Assembly: GCA_019638395.1 (NCBI GenBank)
Contig: JAHBTX010000003.1
Span: 124,001 to 188,000, forward strand
Reading direction: 5' to 3'
DNA from: Cyclobacteriaceae bacterium
GTDB taxonomy: Bacteria; Bacteroidota; Bacteroidia; Cytophagales; Cyclobacteriaceae
DNA length: 64,000 bases
Part shown: in pieces, positions 1 through 9,792 of the stretch
Position numbering within the stretch: the stretch's first letter is position 1
How the letters are laid out: each line of letters starts with the position of its first letter
The notes under the pieces: model-generated
What the model was told of the DNA's origin: nothing
Databases searched by the model: none
Seen by the model: only the letters and a program-made list of their open reading frames with translations
Position numbers and translations under genes: made by a program

Positions 1-648
1 ACCTTTTTGTTTTAGTTTCTTAACGGCCTCCACAAATTCCATCACGCCTTTATCCGTTATCAGGCGCGAGATTAACAGAAAAGTAAAAGTTTCGTTTCGT
101 TTAAATGCAGCAGGTGTAAAATGACTCAGATCAATACCAGACCCCGGAATTAAATCGGCCGACTTAGCCGGAATCAGGTTCTTGTTAAGAAATAAGGCCA
201 GATCATCGGGGTTTTGAAAAAATACTTTTCGCGGAAAGCGAAAGGCCAACTTGTACAGCATCATGGCAAATGCCGAAACAAGGTTACTCTTGAGGAAAAC
301 GGTACCCAATCCACACACATTATTAACGGTAGGAATGCGCAGCAGAGTTGCAGCCAGTGTGCCGTAAACATTAGGTTTGATAGTATAGTGAAGGATAATA
401 TCCGGGCGTATTTTCCGGTAAATCGCCCACAGTTCAAACATCAGCCCCAGGTCTTTAATTGGATTGGCACCACGGCTATCCATTTTTACATCGTGATGAA
501 TACAGCCTAATTCCTGCAGATAGTGGGTATAATTATCATGCGGGGCAATGGTATGTACACTATAACCTTTAGCAAGTAGGGCGCGAACAAAATTCAACCG
601 GAAATTGTAGATGTTCCAGGATGTGTTTAATACTATTGCAACTTTCAT
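1..648 (-). CDS. Glycosyltransferase family 4, N-terminal part (runs off the window edge)
   Basis: The reading frame opens with ATG at 648 and stays open for 216 codons to the first base of the window, so the C-terminal part lies outside. The start is KVAIVLNTSWN, followed by FRLNFVRALLAKGY, a typical GT-B N-terminal Rossmann half. Then come KPNVYGTLAA and NNVCGLGTVF, the signature of GT4 enzymes that add sugars to lipid-linked or capsular glycans (Glyco_trans_4-like N-domain). At the window edge LLISRLITDKGV marks the start of the C-terminal nucleotide-sugar-binding half. Probable role: transfer of a sugar from a nucleotide donor during surface polysaccharide or LPS assembly at the cytoplasmic face of the inner membrane. 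Donor and acceptor cannot be told from this half. Family assignment is fairly sure; exact activity is unknown. Confidence 0.85.
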   Translation of the reverse strand, partial: MKVAIVLNTSWNIYNFRLNFVRALLAKGYSVHTIAPHDNYTHYLQELGCIHHDVKMDSRGANPIKDLGLMFELWAIYRKIRPDIILHYTIKPNVYGTLAATLLRIPTVNNVCGLGTVFLKSNLVSAFAMMLYKLAFRFPRKVFFQNPDDLALFLNKNLIPAKSADLIPGSGIDLSHFTPAAFKRNETFTFLLISRLITDKGVMEFVEAVKKLKQKG

Positions 649-810
649 AACCAATTTCCGGCTAACATCCGGTATCAGATTGTGGCTTAGGCTTTAAATT
701 GTGCTAAATTCTTAAAAATATTACAAATATCTTACATCAGATTCTGAAAAAGCTTGGAAAGTAACCGGGGCTTGAGGAAGTAAATTTTTTAAACAGTTTA
801 ACGATAAAGT

Positions 811-1974
811 ATGACGAAAGCAGTTTTGGTAGCATTGGCCGATAAAGATTCTGAAATAACACGCGAGCATTTAGATGAATTAGCCTTTTTAGCTGAAACA
901 GCCGGTATTGAAACCCTGCAACAGTTTATACAAAAACTGCCGCAACCCGAAGTGCGCACATTTGTGGGCAAAGGAAAACTGGCCGAAATAAAGGATTTTG
1001 TAGTTGCACACCAGGTAGTAAATGTAATTTTTGATGATGATTTGAGCCCCTCGCAACTTCGTAACATCGAAAAAGAACTGAACACACCCGAACGGGAAGT
1101 AAAATGCAGGGTGTACGACCGGAGTTTACTTATACTCGATATTTTTTCTATGCGAGCACAAACAGCTCAATCGCGGGCGCAGGTAGAATTGGCGATGAAT
1201 CAATATTTGCTACCCCGGCTTACCCGCATGTGGACGCACTTAGAACGGCAACGTGGAGGAACCGGAACCCGGGGTGGTGCCGGTGAACGCGAGATTGAAA
1301 CCGACCGTAGAAATATCCGGTATCGCATTTCATTGCTAAAGGATGAATTGGATAAAATCGATAAGCAACGTAAAACGCAGCGCAAGTCGCGCAGCAACGT
1401 GGTGCGGGTAGCTTTAGTGGGCTATACCAACGTGGGCAAGTCCACGCTTATGAATCTGCTTTCAAAATCGGAGGTTAAAGCCGAGAATAAATTGTTTGCT
1501 ACCGTAGATGCTACGGTACGCAAGGTTGTGTTGGGCGATATTCCGTTTTTGCTTTCGGATACGGTTGGGTTCATTCGTAAACTTCCGCATCATTTAATTG
1601 AATCATTCAAATCCACATTAGATGAAGTGCGCGAAGCAGACCTTTTGCTTCACGTGGTAGATGCGGCCCACCCTTACCACGATAATCAGATTGAAGTGGT
1701 AAAGAATACACTTGCCGAGTTAGGAGCGGGCAATATTCCCTCTATTCTGGTATTGAATAAAATAGACTTACTGCAAAACGCAGAAGTAAATACCGATGAG
1801 CTAAAGGGGTATTACCGGCAACATGGATTCGAACACGTGGTTTTTATTTCTGCTACCAGTAAGAAAAATCTGAACGAACTACGGCAACTGCTATTTGAAA
1901 CCGTTCGGAAAAAGCATCTTACCATTTACCCCCATTATAAAAGCATCGAAAATTTAGTTTTAACCGAATTCTGA
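811..1974 (+). CDS. hflX: GTPase HflX (ribosome-splitting GTPase)
   Basis: At 387 residues it is close to the usual length. The N-terminal HflX domain (about 1-190) contains FVGKGKLAEI and the glycine-rich stretch RGGTGTRGGAGEREIETD, which is diagnostic of HflX. The G domain follows: G1 GYTNVGKST at 204-212, G3 DTVGF at 250-254 and G4 NKID at 316-319. Known family role: a GTPase that binds the 50S subunit and splits stalled or stressed 70S ribosomes in the cytoplasm. The ATG at 811 gives a normal N-terminus. No strong ribosome-binding site is visible, as is normal in Bacteroidota. It is transcribed away from the glycosyltransferase and stands alone. Confidence 0.96.
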   Translation: MTKAVLVALADKDSEITREHLDELAFLAETAGIETLQQFIQKLPQPEVRTFVGKGKLAEIKDFVVAHQVVNVIFDDDLSPSQLRNIEKELNTPEREVKCRVYDRSLLILDIFSMRAQTAQSRAQVELAMNQYLLPRLTRMWTHLERQRGGTGTRGGAGEREIETDRRNIRYRISLLKDELDKIDKQRKTQRKSRSNVVRVALVGYTNVGKSTLMNLLSKSEVKAENKLFATVDATVRKVVLGDIPFLLSDTVGFIRKLPHHLIESFKSTLDEVREADLLLHVVDAAHPYHDNQIEVVKNTLAELGAGNIPSILVLNKIDLLQNAEVNTDELKGYYRQHGFEHVVFISATSKKNLNELRQLLFETVRKKHLTIYPHYKSIENLVLTEF

Positions 1975-2016
1975 TCAGTAGCATGAATGAACCAAGCTGC
2001 CAGAGTCAACAAAAAA

Positions 2017-2033
2017 ATAATGCCGGGCATTAT
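2017..2033. promoter_or_regulatory. Short perfect palindrome between hflX and the YbjN-like gene
   Basis: ATAATGCC and GGCATTAT form a perfect 8-bp inverted repeat around one central base. No T-tract follows, so it is a weak candidate terminator for hflX. It could be an operator for the downstream gene, whose ATG lies about 155 bp away. A CATTTTTG sequence at 2094-2101 is one base off the Bacteroidota -7 box TAnnTTTG. The function is not established. Confidence 0.3.
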
Positions 2034-2189
2034 GCGTAATTATTCATTTCTATTACCTTGATAACCGGGAGTTTTACAATCTTTAAATCGTTGCATTTTT
2101 GGTACCCTTGCCCTAAAAGTTTAAGGAACGTGAAGTAAACTCCCGTTAGCGTTTTTGAAATCTTTTACCATTCTAAACACCCAAAAACT

Positions 2190-2657
2190 ATGGATTTTAA
2201 CAAAACTGCAGAATTAGTAGAAAACTGCATTCGTGGCCTGGGAGTTGATCCTGCTGCCTGTCGTGGCCAAAAGCCGGGCCAGTGGTCAATCATCTATAAA
2301 GGAGCAACTGTTTGGTTCGATGTATTTAACTTCCCCGACAGGCCAGATACCTGGTACTTTCAGGTGATGAGCCCATTGCTGGTAATGCCCGATAAAAACA
2401 TTGAAAATTTTTGTTTGAATTTGCTGGAGATCAACCACTCGTTGTATGGTTCGTGGATTTGCAAAAAGAATGATTGGACGTACGTCATGTTTTTGCGCGA
2501 GGCGGCAGGTCTTGATCAAAGTGAAGTAAATGCAACCGTAAACCGCGTGGCATTTTACAGCAGCGATTGGCAAGGAAAACTGAAATTTAAGTTTGAAGGA
2601 AGCTGGACACCCAAGCCCAGCCAGGGAGGAAGCGATTCAGCCGATGGCCCGAAGTAA
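2190..2657 (+). CDS. YbjN-domain protein (CesT/YbjN-like fold)
   Basis: A 155-residue cytoplasmic protein without signal peptide or membrane segments. The pattern W-xx-Y-KG-x-W-F-D-V near residues 30-45, followed by VMSPLLVMP and a helical NFCLNLLEINHSLYGSW segment, matches the YbjN sensory/chaperone-like family, which shares the type III secretion chaperone fold. The acidic-polar tail (about 138-155, SQGGSDSADGPK) looks disordered. Family members are linked to stress tolerance and possibly protein binding, but no reaction is known. The gene is monocistronic: hflX lies 215 bp upstream and an intrinsic terminator follows directly. The fold assignment is good; a specific job cannot be given. 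Confidence 0.75.
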   Translation: MDFNKTAELVENCIRGLGVDPAACRGQKPGQWSIIYKGATVWFDVFNFPDRPDTWYFQVMSPLLVMPDKNIENFCLNLLEINHSLYGSWICKKNDWTYVMFLREAAGLDQSEVNATVNRVAFYSSDWQGKLKFKFEGSWTPKPSQGGSDSADGPK

Positions 2658-2678
2658 TGTTATATTGATTTAAGTAGA

Positions 2679-2706
2679 AGCCCGCTGCCAATCAGTGGGC
2701 TTTTTT
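2679..2706 (+). terminator. Intrinsic terminator of the YbjN-like gene
   Basis: AGCCCGCTG (2679-2687) pairs with CAGTGGGCT (2693-2701) with one G-T pair and a five-base loop, followed by six T residues. It begins about 20 bp after the YbjN-like stop codon. The right arm also encodes the last codons and stop of the convergent aroQ gene. On the minus strand no T-tract follows, so it should act mainly on plus-strand transcripts. Confidence 0.85.
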
Positions 2707-3120
2707 ATTGAGGAAAAACTGAATGGCCAAAGCATAACCTTCCATACCAAAACCCGTAATCAGGCCAGCACATTTAGCGGTAATTAAACTTTTGTGCCGG
2801 AATTCTTCGCGTGCATAAATATTAGAAATGTGTACTTCCACAACAGGTGTTGTAATGGCTGCAATGGCATCGTGCAAGCCAACCGAAGTGTGTGTATAAG
2901 CTCCGGCATTTAAAATAATACCATCGTAAGTAAACCCTGCCTGGTGCAATTTATTAATCAGTTCACCTTCTATGTTAGATTGATAATATTCCAGATCAAT
3001 TTGCGAAAAGCGAGACTTCAATGTGTTCAAAAAATTTTCGAACGAAGTATTGCCATACGTTTCGGGTTCGCGTTTGCCTAATAAGTTCAGGTTGGGGCCG
3101 TTCAGGATCAATAACTTCAT
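2692..3120 (-). CDS. aroQ: 3-dehydroquinate dehydratase, type II
   Basis: At 142 residues it is the normal length for the small dodecameric type II enzyme. It opens with LILNGPNLNLLGKREPETYG; Tyr22 in that motif is the catalytic tyrosine of the family. NAGAYTHTSVGLHDAI and VEVHISNIYAREEFR supply the remaining active-site and substrate-binding residues, and the TAKCAGLITGFG stretch follows. It dehydrates 3-dehydroquinate to 3-dehydroshikimate, step three of the shikimate pathway, in the cytoplasm. The gene is divergent from the xerD-like gene and converges on the YbjN-like gene, with its stop codon inside that gene's terminator. Confidence 0.96.
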   Translation of the reverse strand: MKLLILNGPNLNLLGKREPETYGNTSFENFLNTLKSRFSQIDLEYYQSNIEGELINKLHQAGFTYDGIILNAGAYTHTSVGLHDAIAAITTPVVEVHISNIYAREEFRHKSLITAKCAGLITGFGMEGYALAIQFFLNKKAH

Positions 3121-3178
3121 GTTTCGAAGGTAAACTGAGATTGTGCATTAAAAAAATCCAATCTTCAAAAATTAACCT

Positions 3179-3270
3179 TGTGCAAATTAATTCCTTCTTT
3201 GCGGAATACGAATTTTTACGGACAACCGGGGTAATTTACTACGTATAATCAAGGTTAAATAATTTGCACA
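3179..3270. repeat. Inverted repeat in the aroQ/xerD divergent promoter region
   Basis: TGTGCAAATTA at 3179-3189 and its exact reverse complement TAATTTGCACA at 3260-3270 flank an AT-rich 70-bp spacer between two divergent genes. Each copy reads TAATTTGCACA in the direction of the gene next to it, so the same element sits in front of both aroQ and the recombinase. It may be part of both promoters or a shared operator. It is seen directly; its role is inferred. Confidence 0.4.
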
Positions 3271-3278
3271 TTTGTGCA

Positions 3279-4181
3279 GTGAAGAACTGGGAAAATCATA
3301 TCAAACAATTTGCTACCTACCTAAAGTTGGAACGATCGCTCTCCATTAATTCAATTGAAGCATACGTGCGCGATGTGGAGAAACTGGCGCAGTTTAGTTT
3401 ACAGAACTATTCCGGAATAAGTCCACTTGCTATTACGAGTAAGCATCTGCAGGCCTTTCTGCAGTTTATAAACGAGTTGGGTATGAGTGCTTTTAGCCAG
3501 GCACGAATTCTATCGGGTATTAAGGCGTTTTATAAATTTTTATTGTTCGAAGAACTGATAGAGAAAGATCCTACTGCTTTAATTGAAGGCCCGAAGCTAG
3601 GTCGCAAGTTGCCTGATACATTGGAATATGATGACATTATAAAAATTTTTGAGGCAATTGATCATTCGGCTGCAGAGGGAGCGCGCAACCGGGCCATGCT
3701 GGAAGTGCTATACAGTTCTGGGTTGCGGGTATCCGAATTGGTAGATTTAAAACTGGCAAATTTGTATTTCGATATTGGTTTTTTGCGAGTGATTGGAAAG
3801 GGAAACAAAGAGCGATTGGTACCTGTTGGCCGCGATGCAATGAAATACTTAAAAATTTATTTGGAAGATGTGCGCGTGCATATACCAGTTCAAAAAGGTT
3901 TTGAAAGCTATGTGTTTTTAAACCGCAGGGGAAAAAAACTTACCCGGGTGATGGTGTTTTTAATTATTAAATCCCTGGCTTCAAAGATTGGATTAAAAAA
4001 AACGATTAGCCCGCATACCTTCCGGCATTCGTTTGCTACACATCTTATTGAAGGTGGAGCCGATTTGCGGGCGGTACAAGAGATGCTGGGCCACGAATCG
4101 ATTACTACAACTGAAATTTATACCCACCTGGATCGCGATTACCTGCGCCAGGTAATTCAGGAGTTTCATCCGCGCAGTTGA
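3279..4181 (+). CDS. xerD: Tyrosine recombinase of the XerC/XerD family
   Basis: The N-terminal SAM-like core-binding domain (about 1-95, with YLKLERSLSINSIEAY) precedes the catalytic domain. All catalytic residues are visible: Arg in SSGLRVSEL (about 150), Lys in GKGNKER, His-x-x-Arg in HTFRHSFATHL, His in LGHESITTT and the nucleophilic Tyr in TEIYTH (about 281). Family role: resolution of chromosome dimers at dif together with a partner recombinase and FtsK. The frame is also open from a TTG at 3264, but GTG at 3279 places the VKNWENHIKQF start where XerD proteins usually begin. No integron, phage genes or att sites lie near, which favours the housekeeping role. XerC versus XerD cannot be settled from one gene. 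Confidence 0.88.
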   Translation: MKNWENHIKQFATYLKLERSLSINSIEAYVRDVEKLAQFSLQNYSGISPLAITSKHLQAFLQFINELGMSAFSQARILSGIKAFYKFLLFEELIEKDPTALIEGPKLGRKLPDTLEYDDIIKIFEAIDHSAAEGARNRAMLEVLYSSGLRVSELVDLKLANLYFDIGFLRVIGKGNKERLVPVGRDAMKYLKIYLEDVRVHIPVQKGFESYVFLNRRGKKLTRVMVFLIIKSLASKIGLKKTISPHTFRHSFATHLIEGGADLRAVQEMLGHESITTTEIYTHLDRDYLRQVIQEFHPRS

Positions 4182-4223
4182 TCATGCTATCTTGTTTAAG
4201 AAAACAATCAGTACCTTTGTGCT

Positions 4224-4751
4224 ATGCGTTACTATTTGATTTTTGTTTCAGCTATTTTACTGTTCACCCCGGCAATAGCCCAGGAGATAAAAGTAGAATT
4301 TGATAAAAGCCATGACTTTTCGCAATACAAAACGTTTCGCTTTGGCGAAGAAGAAGTAATTACCCCCAAAGACCAGAAGCAGGTATCGGATGAAGATATA
4401 AAGCGCTGGATTGCAGGTGCAATTACAACCGAATTAAGTTTGAAGGGACTAAAGCAAGCGGATTCTGCTGCAGATCTTGTGGTATCGTATGTAGTAGGCA
4501 CATTGTCGCGTAGCGACATGGGTAACTTAGGGCCTATGGGTATGACACCCGGCTCAAACGATCGTACTTTTATTCGCGATTATCAGCAAGGCAGCCTGAT
4601 AATTGATCTTAATGACAGGAAAGGTTTTTTGGTTTGGCGCATCAACTCTACTACTAATATGAGTACTGCCGGAGGTGAGCGTCTGATAGGGCAGATTGTA
4701 CAACGTGGATTTAAACAATTCGGCAAGCCTGTTAAGAAAAAGAAGCAGTAG
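4224..4751 (+). CDS. DUF4136-family exported protein
   Basis: 175 residues. A signal peptide at 1-19 (hydrophobic [15 protein letters not shown] followed by Q) directs export. The mature part starts with [18 protein letters not shown], the typical beginning of DUF4136 proteins. It ends in a basic KKKKQ tail. There is no lipobox cysteine, so it should be soluble in the periplasm or loosely bound to the outer membrane. Many relatives are lipoproteins of unknown function. It stops one base before the pyrD start, so the two genes are almost certainly co-transcribed, although no functional link is obvious. Confidence 0.8.
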   Translation: MRYYLIFVSAILLFTPAIAQEIKVEFDKSHDFSQYKTFRFGEEEVITPKDQKQVSDEDIKRWIAGAITTELSLKGLKQADSAADLVVSYVVGTLSRSDMGNLGPMGMTPGSNDRTFIRDYQQGSLIIDLNDRKGFLVWRINSTTNMSTAGGERLIGQIVQRGFKQFGKPVKKKKQ

Positions 4752-4752
4752 T

Positions 4753-5784
4753 ATGTATAAATCTTTTCTGCGGCCTTTCCTTTTTTTGTTTGCCCCCGAA
4801 TCTATTCATCATTTTACATTTTCTTTCTTAAGTATAGCCGGAAAAATACCGGGAGTACAAGCACTGCTTAAATTGATTTTTGAAGTTAAGCACCCACAAC
4901 TCAGTAAAACAATTTTGGGAATAACGTTTCCAAATCCGGTTGGCCTGGCGGCCGGGTTCGATAAAGATGCCAGGCTGATTGATGCGTTAGCCACGTTTGG
5001 TTTTGGATTTATTGAGATCGGAACGCTTACTCCTCAACCTCAACCCGGCAATGATAAACCCCGGCTTTTTCGGTTACTGAAAGATAAAGGGTTAATAAAT
5101 CGCATGGGCTTTAACAATGGTGGTGTGCATGCCGCAGTAGCGCGCTTAAAAAGCAGAAAATCTAAAGTGATTGTAGGGGGAAATATCGGTAAGAATAAAG
5201 TAACACCAAACGATAAAGCCTTTGAAGATTACAATACCTGTTTTGAAACACTCTATCCTTACGTAGATTATTTTGTATTAAATGTAAGCTCACCTAACAC
5301 TCCGGGCCTGCGCGAATTACAAGAAAAAGAACCGCTACGAAAATTATTAAGTGATGTTATCGAACTCAGCAAATCAAAACCAAAATACAAACCCGTACTT
5401 TTAAAGATTGCGCCCGATCTGAATGAAGCACAGCTAAACGATGTAGTTGAAATTCTGAAAGAAACAAAAACAGATGGGGTAATTGCCACCAATACAACGA
5501 TCAGTCGTGCAGGATTAACTACAGCCGAAAGTGAAGTTACAGCAATTGGAAATGGTGGCTTAAGCGGCAAGCCATTAACCAATCGCGCTACAGAAGTGAT
5601 TTCTTTTTTACGTAAACAATTAGGGCCGGCATACCCGATTATTGGGGTGGGTGGTATTATGAATGCGCATGATGCAATTGAAAAACTAAAAGCCGGTGCC
5701 GATCTGGTTCAGATCTACACCGGCTTTATTTACGAAGGTCCGGGGTTGGTGAAGCAGATTAATAAAACGCTGCTTACTCCTTAA
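4753..5784 (+). CDS. pyrD: Dihydroorotate dehydrogenase, class 2 (quinone-linked)
   Basis: 343 residues from the ATG at 4753, one base after the upstream stop; the frame is open further upstream, but that part lies inside the DUF4136 gene. The amphipathic N-terminal helix ([20 protein letters not shown]) is the membrane-docking part of class 2 enzymes. FMN and substrate motifs follow: [63 protein letters not shown] and GVGGI. The serine in NVSSPNTPG is the catalytic base typical of class 2, where class 1 enzymes use cysteine. It oxidises dihydroorotate to orotate with respiratory quinone at the inner membrane. Its 3' end overlaps the convergent peptidase gene by 11 bp. Confidence 0.96.
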   Translation: MYKSFLRPFLFLFAPESIHHFTFSFLSIAGKIPGVQALLKLIFEVKHPQLSKTILGITFPNPVGLAAGFDKDARLIDALATFGFGFIEIGTLTPQPQPGNDKPRLFRLLKDKGLINRMGFNNGGVHAAVARLKSRKSKVIVGGNIGKNKVTPNDKAFEDYNTCFETLYPYVDYFVLNVSSPNTPGLRELQEKEPLRKLLSDVIELSKSKPKYKPVLLKIAPDLNEAQLNDVVEILKETKTDGVIATNTTISRAGLTTAESEVTAIGNGGLSGKPLTNRATEVISFLRKQLGPAYPIIGVGGIMNAHDAIEKLKAGADLVQIYTGFIYEGPGLVKQINKTLLTP

Positions 5785-7927
5785 TTCCCGCCAGGTCTAT
5801 TAAAAAAGCGTACTCTTGTGCTGTTTCTCGATATACTTTAAAGCGACCTGTGGTGCCACCGTGGCCGGTTTCCATATTGGTGCGAAGTAATAATTTGTTG
5901 TTATCGGTTTTTAGTTCGCGCAATTTGGCAACCCATTTGGCTGGTTCCCAATATTGTACCTGGCTATCGTGAAAGCCGGTTGTAACCAACATGTTTGGAT
6001 AATCTTGTGGTTTTACCTGATCGTACGGTGAGTACTCCAACATGTACATATACGATTCTGGATTTTTAGGATTACCCCATTCATCAAACTCGCCTGTAGT
6101 TAATGGAATGCTTTCATCCAACATGGTTGTAACCACATCTACAAAGGGAACGGCTGCAATTACACCTTTAAATAAATCGGGGCGCATGTTAACAACTGCA
6201 CCCATTAGCAAGCCACCGGCACTACCACCCGATGCAAACAATTTTTCGGGTGTAGTATATTTTTCTTCAATCAGGTATTCAGCGCAATCGATAAAATCGG
6301 TAAAGGTGTTTTTCTTTTTGAACATCTTACCATCTTCATACCATTGGCGGCCCATTTCCTGCCCCCCGCGAATGTGCGCAATGGCATAAACAAAACCACG
6401 ATTTAAAAGACTGAGGCGCGTGGAGGAGAAGGTTGGACTCATGCTGGCTCCGTAAGAACCATATCCATAAAGCAGTGTAGGATTGGTACCGTTTTTTTCT
6501 ATGCCCTTCTTATATACAATCGACATGGGAATGCGTGTGCCGTCATCGGCTGTAGCCCATTGCCGTTCGGTTACAAAGTCGGCAGGATTATGGCCGCCAA
6601 CAACTTCCTGCTGTTTTAACAGTTTACGCTCGCGGGTACGCATGTTATAATCGTACGTAGAACTGGGTGTGGCAAGCGAAGTATACCCATAGCGCAGCAA
6701 CTCTGTATCAAAATCAAGATTAACAGAAGGATAGGTGGTGTAAGCTTGTTCACCAAAATCGAGATAGTGTTTTTTGTCAGTCTTCTGATCGATAATGCGC
6801 ATTAATGTATTTGCATTAGCACGTTCACTCAATACCAGATAGTCTTTAAAAATTTCAATGCCTTGCAGCAGGGTATCTTTACGATGTGCAATTTTTTCTT
6901 TCCAGTTTGCTTTAGCCGTTTTTGCTACGGGTGTTTCCATTAACCGGAAGTTCTGCGCATCCAAATTGGTTACTATATAAAACTTATCTGCATAGTGGTC
7001 GATAGAATATTCCAGGCCACGTTCGCGGGGTGTAAATTCTTTGAATTTTCCTTCGGGATTGTTGGCATCCAATATCTGGTAATGGTTGGTAAGCGTGCTG
7101 CCTGCCCAGATTACCAAATACTTTTTCGATTTGGTTTTATAAATTCCGGTATAAAAAGTTTCATCGGCTTCTTCTGATACGATAGGATCATTTTTGAAGG
7201 AAGTGCCTACTTTATGCCGGATGATCCAGCGCGAGCGAAGGGTAACAGAATCTTTGCGTGTGTAAAAATATGTTTTGTTATCATTAGCCCACGTTACTTG
7301 TCCTTCCGTATTGGGTACAGGTTCTTCAACCAGTTTACCAGTGCGTAAATCTTTAATATAAACGGTGTAGCGTCTGCGGCTTACGGAGTCTTCGGCATAA
7401 GCCAAAAAATTATTGTCTTCGCTTACGCTTAATCCAGTAATCGAGTAATAACTATGGCCTTTCGCCATATCATTTACATTTAACAGAATTTCTTCGGCTG
7501 CTTCAAGGGTTTCTTTTTTGCGACAATAGATCGGATATTCCTGACCTTGTTCATAACGGGTGTAATACCAATAGCCATTGTCTTTGTAGGGCACCGATTC
7601 ATCGGTTTGCTTAATGCGCCCGATAATTTCGTTGTAAATTTTTTCTTGTAATGCTTCAGTGTGTTTTAATGATGCTTTTAAATAGTCGTTTTCGGCTGTC
7701 AGGTAATTGATAACTTTTTGAGTTTGTTCGTCTTTCTGCTCGGCATTTTTCTGCTCATCCGAAAGTTTCATCCAGTAATAGTTGTCAATTCTGTTTCCGG
7801 TAAGCGTATCTGCTTGTTTGTCGGCAACAGGCGGGGTAATAATTGCTTGGGTCTCCTTTGCAGGATTGCATGCACTTACAACCATGCCCAATAATACAAT
7901 GGTTGTGAAGTAAAATAGTTTTTTCAT
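5774..7927 (-). CDS. Prolyl oligopeptidase-family (S9A) lipoprotein, oligopeptidase B-like
   Basis: 717 residues from the ATG at 7927. An open extension to 7990 is less likely because the ATG at 7927 begins a clean lipoprotein signal, [19 protein letters not shown], with the lipobox cysteine at 20. A seven-bladed propeller domain (about 70-430) is followed by an alpha/beta hydrolase domain. The catalytic triad is Ser569 in ASGGSAGG, Asp654 in [12 protein letters not shown] and His689 in [10 protein letters not shown]9A enzymes cleave short peptides after proline or basic residues. The lipid anchor places it in the periplasm or outer membrane, where it probably breaks down peptides taken up for nutrition. 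It overlaps the end of pyrD by 11 bp in the convergent direction. Confidence 0.92.
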   Translation of the reverse strand: MKKLFYFTTIVLLGMVVSACNPAKETQAIITPPVADKQADTLTGNRIDNYYWMKLSDEQKNAEQKDEQTQKVINYLTAENDYLKASLKHTEALQEKIYNEIIGRIKQTDESVPYKDNGYWYYTRYEQGQEYPIYCRKKETLEAAEEILLNVNDMAKGHSYYSITGLSVSEDNNFLAYAEDSVSRRRYTVYIKDLRTGKLVEEPVPNTEGQVTWANDNKTYFYTRKDSVTLRSRWIIRHKVGTSFKNDPIVSEEADETFYTGIYKTKSKKYLVIWAGSTLTNHYQILDANNPEGKFKEFTPRERGLEYSIDHYADKFYIVTNLDAQNFRLMETPVAKTAKANWKEKIAHRKDTLLQGIEIFKDYLVLSERANANTLMRIIDQKTDKKHYLDFGEQAYTTYPSVNLDFDTELLRYGYTSLATPSSTYDYNMRTRERKLLKQQEVVGGHNPADFVTERQWATADDGTRIPMSIVYKKGIEKNGTNPTLLYGYGSYGASMSPTFSSTRLSLLNRGFVYAIAHIRGGQEMGRQWYEDGKMFKKKNTFTDFIDCAEYLIEEKYTTPEKLFASGGSAGGLLMGAVVNMRPDLFKGVIAAVPFVDVVTTMLDESIPLTTGEFDEWGNPKNPESYMYMLEYSPYDQVKPQDYPNMLVTTGFHDSQVQYWEPAKWVAKLRELKTDNNKLLLRTNMETGHGGTTGRFKVYRETAQEYAFLIDLAGIKE

Positions 7928-8038
7928 AAAATTTGGTTGAGGACTTAAATGTACAACATCTGGTAGAAACGTATTATCCTTTAGCACCACTATTAACCCG
8001 CCAGTAACCGGCTTGACCGAAAACGGATGGGATTGATT

Positions 8039-9640
8039 TTATTTTGAAGGCGGTACTGGCAGTTGAACCCCAAAGGTTGATCCTATACCCCATTTGGATT
8101 GCACGTAAATTTTACCACCCAGTTTTTGGATGGCCTCACGTGCAATGTAGAGTCCTAGTCCTGAGCCTGTGGATGTGGCTGTACCGCGGTAAAACATGTT
8201 AAATAGTTTGTCGAGGTATTCTTCCCGTATTCCTTCTCCGTTGTCAGCTACTTCAATTGTAATGGTTTCAGCAACCCGGAATGAACGGAACCAGATAAGA
8301 GGTTTGTGATCTTTGTATTGCTGCTGGTATTTAATTGCATTTGAAATAAGGTTACCCAGCGCTATACGCAGCAATACTCGATCGGCCACAACCTGTTCTA
8401 AGGTTAACGCACACCGGAAATCAATTTTTTCAAAGCCATCCATGTATTCGAACTTTGACTTGATATCGTCTATAAGTTCTTGCAAAATAATTACTTCCGG
8501 TTCCGGATTTTTACGATTGGTGCGCGAGTAATCCAGTACTTCGTTTATAAAACCTTCCAGGCGGTTTACACTTTTATCGATCTTATCCAGGTAATCGGCT
8601 GTATTGGCCAGATCAACCTTGCCAATGTGTACAAGTCCTTTAATTGATTTTAAAGGTGCACTCAGGTCGTGCGAAACACTGTAAACAAACCGGTCAAGTT
8701 CCTGATTAGCTTGTTGAAGTTCGCGATTAATTTTATCAACTCTTTCTTTTTCGTCTTTTAGTTTCTTTTTAGTTTTATTCAAATCGGTAACCACACGTCC
8801 AACCAACAGCGAAACAAACATCATGGTGCCCATGCCCAGATGCACATTGAGATGCTGTGTAGAACCTTTGGATATAAGGAGCGAAGATGCAAACTCAAAT
8901 AGCGGCAATAAGTAGCTAAGCAGAAAGATGATTACATTTAATACAATAGCGGCCGCAAAGCCCCAACGAAGTGAGAAGAGTGTGGCACCTATTCCGTAAA
9001 TGAACCAATACTTATCAAATGGAAATAGAAACGAAAGCAAAAGAAAAAGAATACTTAGCAAAAGTAGTTCAAATATTACCCTGGGTTTTAACCTGCCTGA
9101 AAAGGAAAAATTATGTGTGGTGGTATTAAAATCTGCAAAGTACAAAAGTGCTGTTGAAATGGGCAGAATAGTTATAAAATCGGATAGCCAATAAAGCGCA
9201 ACCTGGTCCAGATTTCCGTTAACGAAACTATAGTGATAAACATATGCCGAGTTAATGGTGATGGGAATAACAATTCCGCAGATTACAAAAATGATAAAGG
9301 CGTTGGTGTTGCCTAACCGGGGTGTGTTAGCCACCGGAAAAATGCGGGTAACAAAAAGCCACGATACCAGGGCAACCACAGCTTCATGTGTGGAGATTAA
9401 GATAAGTTTGAGATCAAAGTGGGTTACACCCCAGATCATAAGTGTAACGAAACCATTTATTAATAAAACAGGGATAATGCGCCAACCAAACCAATGCACA
9501 AGCACAATGCCGATTACGAGCGGCAGATAAAGCAAAAGCGAGTTGGTAACAGTTCCCAATTGAAATGATAGATACGATAATCCTATCAGGCATAATGCCA
9601 ACAGCAGTATTTGAAGTATATAGCGGAGGGCAACTTTCAA
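8039..9640 (-). CDS. Membrane sensor histidine kinase with MASE1-like N-terminus
   Basis: 533 residues. About eight hydrophobic helices fill residues 1-285 and resemble the MASE1 integral-membrane sensor (LSYLSFQLGTVTNSLLLYLP at the start). A coiled segment at about 288-315 leads into HisKA, with the phospho-acceptor His324 in VYSVSHDLSAPLK. The HATPase domain follows, with N box LISNAIKY, G1 VADNGEGI and G2 GSGLGLYIA. The translation start is TTG at 9640; no ATG lies further upstream in frame, and the hydrophobic segment begins right after it. There is no adjacent response regulator, so it is an orphan kinase whose partner is elsewhere. The signal sensed is unknown. Confidence 0.9.
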   Translation of the reverse strand: MKVALRYILQILLLALCLIGLSYLSFQLGTVTNSLLLYLPLVIGIVLVHWFGWRIIPVLLINGFVTLMIWGVTHFDLKLILISTHEAVVALVSWLFVTRIFPVANTPRLGNTNAFIIFVICGIVIPITINSAYVYHYSFVNGNLDQVALYWLSDFITILPISTALLYFADFNTTTHNFSFSGRLKPRVIFELLLLSILFLLLSFLFPFDKYWFIYGIGATLFSLRWGFAAAIVLNVIIFLLSYLLPLFEFASSLLISKGSTQHLNVHLGMGTMMFVSLLVGRVVTDLNKTKKKLKDEKERVDKINRELQQANQELDRFVYSVSHDLSAPLKSIKGLVHIGKVDLANTADYLDKIDKSVNRLEGFINEVLDYSRTNRKNPEPEVIILQELIDDIKSKFEYMDGFEKIDFRCALTLEQVVADRVLLRIALGNLISNAIKYQQQYKDHKPLIWFRSFRVAETITIEVADNGEGIREEYLDKLFNMFYRGTATSTGSGLGLYIAREAIQKLGGKIYVQSKWGIGSTFGVQLPVPPSK

Positions 9641-9667
9641 AAGGAAAAAAAATTATGGCGCGAAGGT

Positions 9668-9728
9668 ACTGGTTTAAAAGTACATTCCGTGTGTAAATAA
9701 AGACTTTAGAATACTCTTTAAAACCAGT
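9668..9728. repeat. Imperfect inverted repeat downstream of the 9.8-13.1 kb surface-protein gene
   Basis: ACTGGTTTAAAAG at 9668-9680 and CTTTAAAACCAGT at 9716-9728 match as inverted copies with one mismatch. A further AAACCGGTT follows at about 9738. It lies in the 152-bp gap between the end of a surface-protein gene and the start of the kinase gene, and could form a weak transcript-end hairpin. No clear T-tract follows on the minus strand. Confidence 0.3.
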
Positions 9729-9792
9729 TCAGTTTAAAAACCGGTTCTCTACATTCTTAAATTTTTTTGGAAAGTATATTGATTGTATTGCC

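Noticed and set aside
3264-3278. TTG at 3264 as the recombinase start
   Set aside because: GTG at 3279 gives the standard N-terminus; the extra five residues (up to Ala) have no counterpart in the family.
3279-4181. The recombinase as an integrase of a mobile element
   Set aside because: It has XerC/D length and motifs, and no phage, transposon or att-like sequences flank it.
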